From the NCBI GenBank assembly GCA_030446525.1, contig JAUJNC010000104.1, positions 1 to 18,283 on the forward strand: a DNA stretch of 18,283 bases. The letters are read 5' to 3'. Of this stretch, positions 15,231 to 18,283 are shown in pieces; the stretch's first letter is position 1; each line of letters opens with the position of its first letter. Source of the DNA: Armatimonadaceae bacterium (GTDB taxonomy: Bacteria; Armatimonadota; Armatimonadia; Armatimonadales; Armatimonadaceae). Below the pieces are notes generated by a model. The model made no database searches and was not told the origin of the DNA. It worked only from the letters and a program-made list of their open reading frames with translations. The translations under genes were made by a program, and so were the position numbers.

Positions 15231-15315
15231 TGCGTGGGTCGAAGTCGTAGGGCGTAGGACTTGCCCGCTTCGAGGTCGTGCACACAGCACAGCCAAACGA
15301 GGTGATGGGCCGCAG
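15156..15315 (-). pseudogene. C-terminal gene remnant cut by the IS6-family element
   Basis: A minus-strand frame with natural composition runs from the IS left end to a TGA near 15156: SPTPYDFDPRIMASQNRLGL, then ALRVLDPKQA. No start is present, and the upstream part is missing. I do not recognise the family. It overlaps the 3' end of the NHL gene on the other strand. Confidence 0.35.
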
Positions 15316-16100
15316 GGGTACTGTCAGATTAACTCGGCCCGGCAGGTAGGCCGGTAGCGGTGGCGAATACTGAGGCCGTGCACAGCTCCACTCCGCCCGA
15401 CAGCTACAAGCGCCATCGCTTCCCCGAAGAGATCATCCGCCACGCCCTCTGGCTCTACTACCGATTCACCCTCAGCTACCGAGACGTGGAGCAGATGCTG
15501 GCGCAACGGGGCATCATGCTCACCTACGAGACCGCCCGCTACTGGTGCCAAAAGTTCGGCCAGACCGTCGCCAATCGCGTCCGCAAACAGCGGTATGGGC
15601 CGGGGGATCGCTGGCCTGTGGAGGAAGTCTCCCTCACGACCGGCGGCAAGAGGCACTACCTGTTCCGGGCGGTGGACCAGGACGCAGGAGTCCTCGACAT
15701 CCTGCTGCAGAGCAAGCGCGACAAGAAGGCGGCCAAGCGCTCCTTCCGCAAGCTCTTGAAGCGGCAGGGTTACTCCCCCCGCATGCTGGTGACCGACAAG
15801 TTGGCCAGCTATGGGGCTGCCAAGAAGGAGGTACTTTCCTCTGTGGGGCATCGCTCCCGTAAGCGCTCGAACAACCGAGCAGGGAACTGGCATCAGCCCA
15901 CCCGGCAGCGCGAGCGCTCGATGCGCCGGTTCACCTCTGCCGGTCAGGCGCAGCGGTTCCTGTCCACCCACGGCCCGATCCTCTGGTTCCTCTGTCCGGG
16001 TCGCCATCAGATGCCGGCTTGTCATTATCGTGCGGTGATGCGCCAGCGGTTCGCCCATGGGGACGCTCTGGCGGGGATGCCCATAGTCGCTTGAGGGCAG
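15316..16100 (+). mobile_element. IS6-family element, right end not found
   Basis: The left boundary is suggested by GGGTACTGTCAGATT at 15316-15330, placed as expected 30-45 bp before the transposase. No reverse complement of this sequence is visible after the transposase up to 16370, so the right end is lost or strongly diverged. The right coordinate given is only the end of the transposase. Confidence 0.5.
15360..16094 (+). CDS. IS6-family DDE transposase with two catalytic residues replaced
   Basis: Encodes 244 aa from GTG 15360, full length for the family. RHRFPEEIIRHALWLYYRFT is the N-terminal HTH region. The core reads GGKRHYLFRAVDQDAGVLDI, SKRDKKAAKRSFRKLLKRQG, MLVTDKLASYGAAKKEVL and HQPTRQRERSMRRF, clearly IS6. 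In active members the first Asp sits in W-x-x-D-E-V and the Glu in NNRAENSHQ. Here the sites read WPVEEV and NNRAGNWHQ, so Asp is Glu and Glu is Gly; only the middle Asp (VTDK) remains. The reading frame is open but the enzyme is very likely inactive. Confidence 0.85.
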   Translation: MANTEAVHSSTPPDSYKRHRFPEEIIRHALWLYYRFTLSYRDVEQMLAQRGIMLTYETARYWCQKFGQTVANRVRKQRYGPGDRWPVEEVSLTTGGKRHYLFRAVDQDAGVLDILLQSKRDKKAAKRSFRKLLKRQGYSPRMLVTDKLASYGAAKKEVLSSVGHRSRKRSNNRAGNWHQPTRQRERSMRRFTSAGQAQRFLSTHGPILWFLCPGRHQMPACHYRAVMRQRFAHGDALAGMPIVA

Positions 16101-16205
16101 CCAATAACGCCCAGACCTGGGTTCGGCTTCACGAACGAGCATTGCGCCACCGGTCCATTCCGCCACAGGTCGCTGCTGAACGACGCCACCCCGCGTGTGC
16201 CTCCT

Positions 16206-16308
16206 CTGTCACAAACAGCCTTCCCGGACAGATCGGCTCGGGCCCTGGCCCGCGCACTGTACCGGCTCTGTTTGCGGGCGAGCACGGATGCCGCTTTTGT
16301 GTGACAGA
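16206..16308. repeat. Nested inverted repeats flanking about 100 bp
   Basis: TCTGTCACA (16206-16214) is the exact reverse complement of TGTGACAGA (16300-16308). CAAACAG (16213-16219) matches CTGTTTG (16268-16274). The enclosed DNA has no recognisable gene. It may be a decayed miniature element or chance. Confidence 0.3.
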
Positions 16309-16369
16309 ATGGTGTCAGTCGCTCGTTTCTCAGCACGACCTGAGTCATGTGAGCGACGGGGGTATAGCA

Positions 16370-16579
16370 ATGTTGCGTTACTCAAGAAGCCACGGCGGCT
16401 TCGCGAACGCGCCTGGCGCGTTCCCGCCGATCACATCCGCGTTCCCGAAGGCGCGCAGCGCGCCGCGGGCCGGGGCGGCCTTCACCCTGATCTAGCTGCT
16501 CGTTGTCATCGCCATCATAGCGGCCCTGGTTGCCATCCTCTTTCCCGTCTTCGTCCAAGCGCGGGCCAAGGCCCGGCAG
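16370..16579 (+). pseudogene. Type IV prepilin/pseudopilin N-terminus with stop at Glu5, truncated
   Basis: From ATG 16370 a leader ending APRAGA precedes the class III signal AFTLI-stop-LLVVIAIIAALV then AILFPVFVQARAKARQ. The invariant Glu5 codon GAG is TAG, so the protein ends right after the processing site. Beyond QARAKARQ (16579) the pilin sequence ends and SDR sequence in opposite orientation begins. Only about 40 residues of the pilin remain. The AILFPVF-x-QAR-x-KAR form is typical of Armatimonadota and is the main clue to the host. Confidence 0.75.
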
Positions 16580-16808
16580 GATCGTGTTCACCCGGATGCC
16601 TTTAGTGACGCCTTCCAGCGCCGCGTAGCGCGTCAGCGAAACCAACGCGGCCTTGGCGCCGCATAGGAAGCAGCGCGCGGGGCCGTCTCCACCGCGTGGA
16701 CGCTGGACACGTTGACGATGGCCCCACCGGGCTTCATCTTCAGGAACGCCTGCTTGGTAAAGAACACGGCGCCCATCAGGTCCACCTGCAGCACACGTAG
16801 CCAAGATT
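16571..16808 (-). pseudogene. Short-chain dehydrogenase (SDR) internal fragment, frameshifted
   Basis: One minus-strand frame gives RVLQVDLMGAVFFTKQAFLK then PGGAIVNVSSVHAVETAPRA and ASYAA, with the SDR catalytic Ser region (NVSSVHA) and Tyr of YAA. The next frame continues AKAALVSLTRYAALEGVTKG and IRVNTILPG. The YxxxK motif is split by the frameshift near 16665. The Rossmann N-terminus and everything after ILPG are absent. The remnant ends exactly where the prepilin remnant begins. Confidence 0.75.
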
Positions 16809-17132
16809 GGGCTCGTAGGTACCATTGCGAACACTGGTCGGGGGCGTGGTTCATTCGGGTGCGAAGTCTGTTCGTGACCGGGCGTATCCTCTTCTCCCAC
16901 AGCTCCGCTGCTTAGAACACCCCTTTATCCTGTCACGCGTTCTCCAATACTTTCATGTCGTTCCCGTGGATCCGCAGCCGGATGGGAAGCAACACCCAGA
17001 GTGGTCTTGGCAGGGTTTGCCCGGTCTTGTTCGTAGCTTGTCCCCGGATCCGTGCTGGGGCACGTGGGTATATCTAAAAAGTCACCGGCGAAGCTTCATG
17101 GTAAGACAGCCCTTGGATCATCGGCAGAGGAG
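16809..17132. other. Intergenic region upstream of the DUF1206 gene
   Basis: I see no gene. AGAGGAG at 17126-17132 is the ribosome site region of the next gene. No convincing promoter is visible. Confidence 0.5.
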
Positions 17133-17987
17133 ATGAACGAGAATATGCAGAGCGAAAGAAAGGAGGAGGCATCTTTCCTCCTGATACCCAGTGCCTCACC
17201 GGTGAAACCCTGGATTGAGCGACTGGCGCGCTTTGGCTTTGCGGCCAAGGGCTTCGTCTATACCATGATCGGTGTGCTGGCGGTGCAGGTGGCGCTGGGG
17301 CTGAGGGACGAAACCACCGGCGCGCGGGGTGCGCTCGCGGTGATTGTGGAGCAGCCTTCCGGGCAACTCATACTGGGCGTGGTGGCCATCGGATTGACGG
17401 GACATGTGTTCTGGCGTTTCGTTCAAGCCACCTTGGATCCCGGAAACAAAGGAACGAACCTCAAGGGGATAGCGAAGCGGGCTGGCTACGCGCTGAGCGG
17501 CGCGGCGTATGCCTTGCTGGCCTATACCGCCATCCGCCTGACCCTGGGTGTGGCGATAGGAGGAAACAACCACCTTGCGCGAGACTGGACAGCGCGCTTT
17601 CTCGACTGGCCTTTAGGCCCGTGGCTTGTGGGGATGGTGGGGTTGGCCGTTATGAGTCTGGGTGTCATTGCATTGTACGGCGCTTACTCTGCCCGCTTCC
17701 GTGAAAAATTCCAGCCGGACGTGCTATCGAGAAAAACGGGGGCCTGGGTGACGTGGGCAGGCCGGATCGGGCTTGCCGCGCGGGGTATCGTTTTCGGGCT
17801 TATCGGCGTCTTCCTGATTCGTGCCGCGCTGGAATCCAATCCGCGAAGAGTGCGCGACCTGGACGGTGCGCTGCAGGTTCTGGCGCGGCAGCCTTATGGC
17901 ACCGGGATGCTTTGCCTCGTGGCGGCGGGGCTCGCTGCCTATGGCGCTTACCTGTTCGTGGGAGCGCGTTTTCGGCGCATTCCGTGA
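17133..17987 (+). CDS. DUF1206-family integral membrane protein
   Basis: Encodes 284 aa. Three duplicated units of two transmembrane helices each begin with a similar motif: WIERLARFGFAAKGFVYTMI (about 29-48), GIAKRAGYALSGAAYALLAY (about 110-129) and TWAGRIGLAARGIVFGLIGV (about 206-225). Each is followed by a second hydrophobic helix, giving six helices. The repeated R-G-Y motifs are the DUF1206 hallmark. Function is unknown. Start: ATG 17133 lies almost on the AGAGGAG site, while ATG 17145 has it 13 nt upstream, so either is possible. Its 3' end overlaps the convergent PAP2 gene by 40 bp. Confidence 0.88.
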   Translation: MNENMQSERKEEASFLLIPSASPVKPWIERLARFGFAAKGFVYTMIGVLAVQVALGLRDETTGARGALAVIVEQPSGQLILGVVAIGLTGHVFWRFVQATLDPGNKGTNLKGIAKRAGYALSGAAYALLAYTAIRLTLGVAIGGNNHLARDWTARFLDWPLGPWLVGMVGLAVMSLGVIALYGAYSARFREKFQPDVLSRKTGAWVTWAGRIGLAARGIVFGLIGVFLIRAALESNPRRVRDLDGALQVLARQPYGTGMLCLVAAGLAAYGAYLFVGARFRRIP

Positions 17988-18283
17988 CGGGCACGATGTC
18001 GTAGCCACGGCGCGACGTGCAGCATCAGGCTTCCCACAGTGATACCGATGCCGGCGCCCACGATGACATCCAGAGGATAGTGCATGCCGCAATACAAGCG
18101 CGAGTAACAAACAAGCAGCGCAAAGAGCGTCAAAGGAAGAAAAAAACGCCGCCAATGGGCGCCCAGAACTACCGCCACAAGCCAGGCGCTCTGGGCATGG
18201 CCGGAAGGGAACGAATTTCCGCTCAGGGCAAGCCCCAACTGCCGAAGCTGGGGGAAAACCTCATAGGGGCGTTCGCGCGGGAA
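17948..18283 (-). CDS. PAP2-family phosphatase, N-terminus beyond the window
   Basis: The visible C-terminal 111 residues hold RPYEVFPQLR (end of the KxxxxxxRP motif), NSFPSGHAQS (PSGH, with the phosphate-contacting His) and SRLYCGMHYPLDVIVG (SRxxxxxHxxxD, nucleophile His and Asp). All three motifs needed for acid phosphatase chemistry are present. Two hydrophobic helices separate and follow them. Such membrane enzymes dephosphorylate undecaprenyl-pyrophosphate or phosphatidic acid. The frame stays open to the window edge. It is convergent with the DUF1206 gene, with overlapping 3' ends. Confidence 0.88.
   Translation of the reverse strand, partial: FPRERPYEVFPQLRQLGLALSGNSFPSGHAQSAWLVAVVLGAHWRRFFLPLTLFALLVCYSRLYCGMHYPLDVIVGAGIGITVGSLMLHVAPWLRHRARHGMRRKRAPTNR

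Noticed and set aside
15316..16308. Right end of the IS6 element at the TGTGACAGA repeat near 16300
   Set aside because: It resembles the left end (ACTGTCAGA) only loosely and pairs better with the repeat at 16206, so it was not used as the IS boundary.

Overview
The window looks like a replicon region (plasmid, chromid or integrated plasmid) from a GC-rich, probably Armatimonadota-like bacterium. The best taxonomic clue is a decayed type IV prepilin N-terminus near 16479-16580 (FTLI, then LLVVIAIIAALVAILFPVF and QARAKARQ), a form frequent in that phylum. Uma2-type, NHL, Gfo/Idh/MocA and IS630 genes fit but do not prove it. The assignment is an inference.

Layout. (1) 28-3346, minus strand: parA, parB and a small winged-helix initiator gene in the order known from repABC plasmids. 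Iteron-like repeats lie inside the 3' end of the initiator gene. Related 12-bp inverted motifs lie on both sides of parAB, and hairpins lie between parB and rep. (2) 3445-5375: broken genes (a Uma2-like protein, a zinc-ribbon protein, an XRE regulator), each with several frame changes. (3) 5375-6509: an IS630-family element with recognisable inverted ends and an in-phase A AAA AAC slippery site. (4) 6737-11208, plus strand: a second replication module. It holds a 595-aa putative initiator, three short iterons followed by an AT-rich patch, a hairpin, a DnaB-type helicase domain protein and a DnaG-type primase broken into three frames. (5) 11209-15230: fragments, then an intact Gfo/Idh/MocA oxidoreductase and an exported NHL beta-propeller protein. 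(6) 15156-16808: a truncated unknown gene, an IS6-family transposase that lacks two catalytic residues, a prepilin remnant with a stop at Glu5, and a broken SDR joined tail to tail to it. (7) 17133-18283: a DUF1206 membrane protein convergent with a PAP2-family phosphatase that runs off the window.

The main point is that two unrelated-looking replication systems lie within 11 kb, each with its own initiator candidate and repeat array: a repABC-like partition/initiation operon and an initiator-iteron-helicase-primase cassette. This suggests a cointegrate of two plasmids, or a plasmid carrying a phage-like replication module. Many genes between them are frameshifted. Some defects are substitutions (the prepilin amber codon, the IS6 catalytic residues), so real decay is present, but indel errors in the assembly cannot be excluded for the others.
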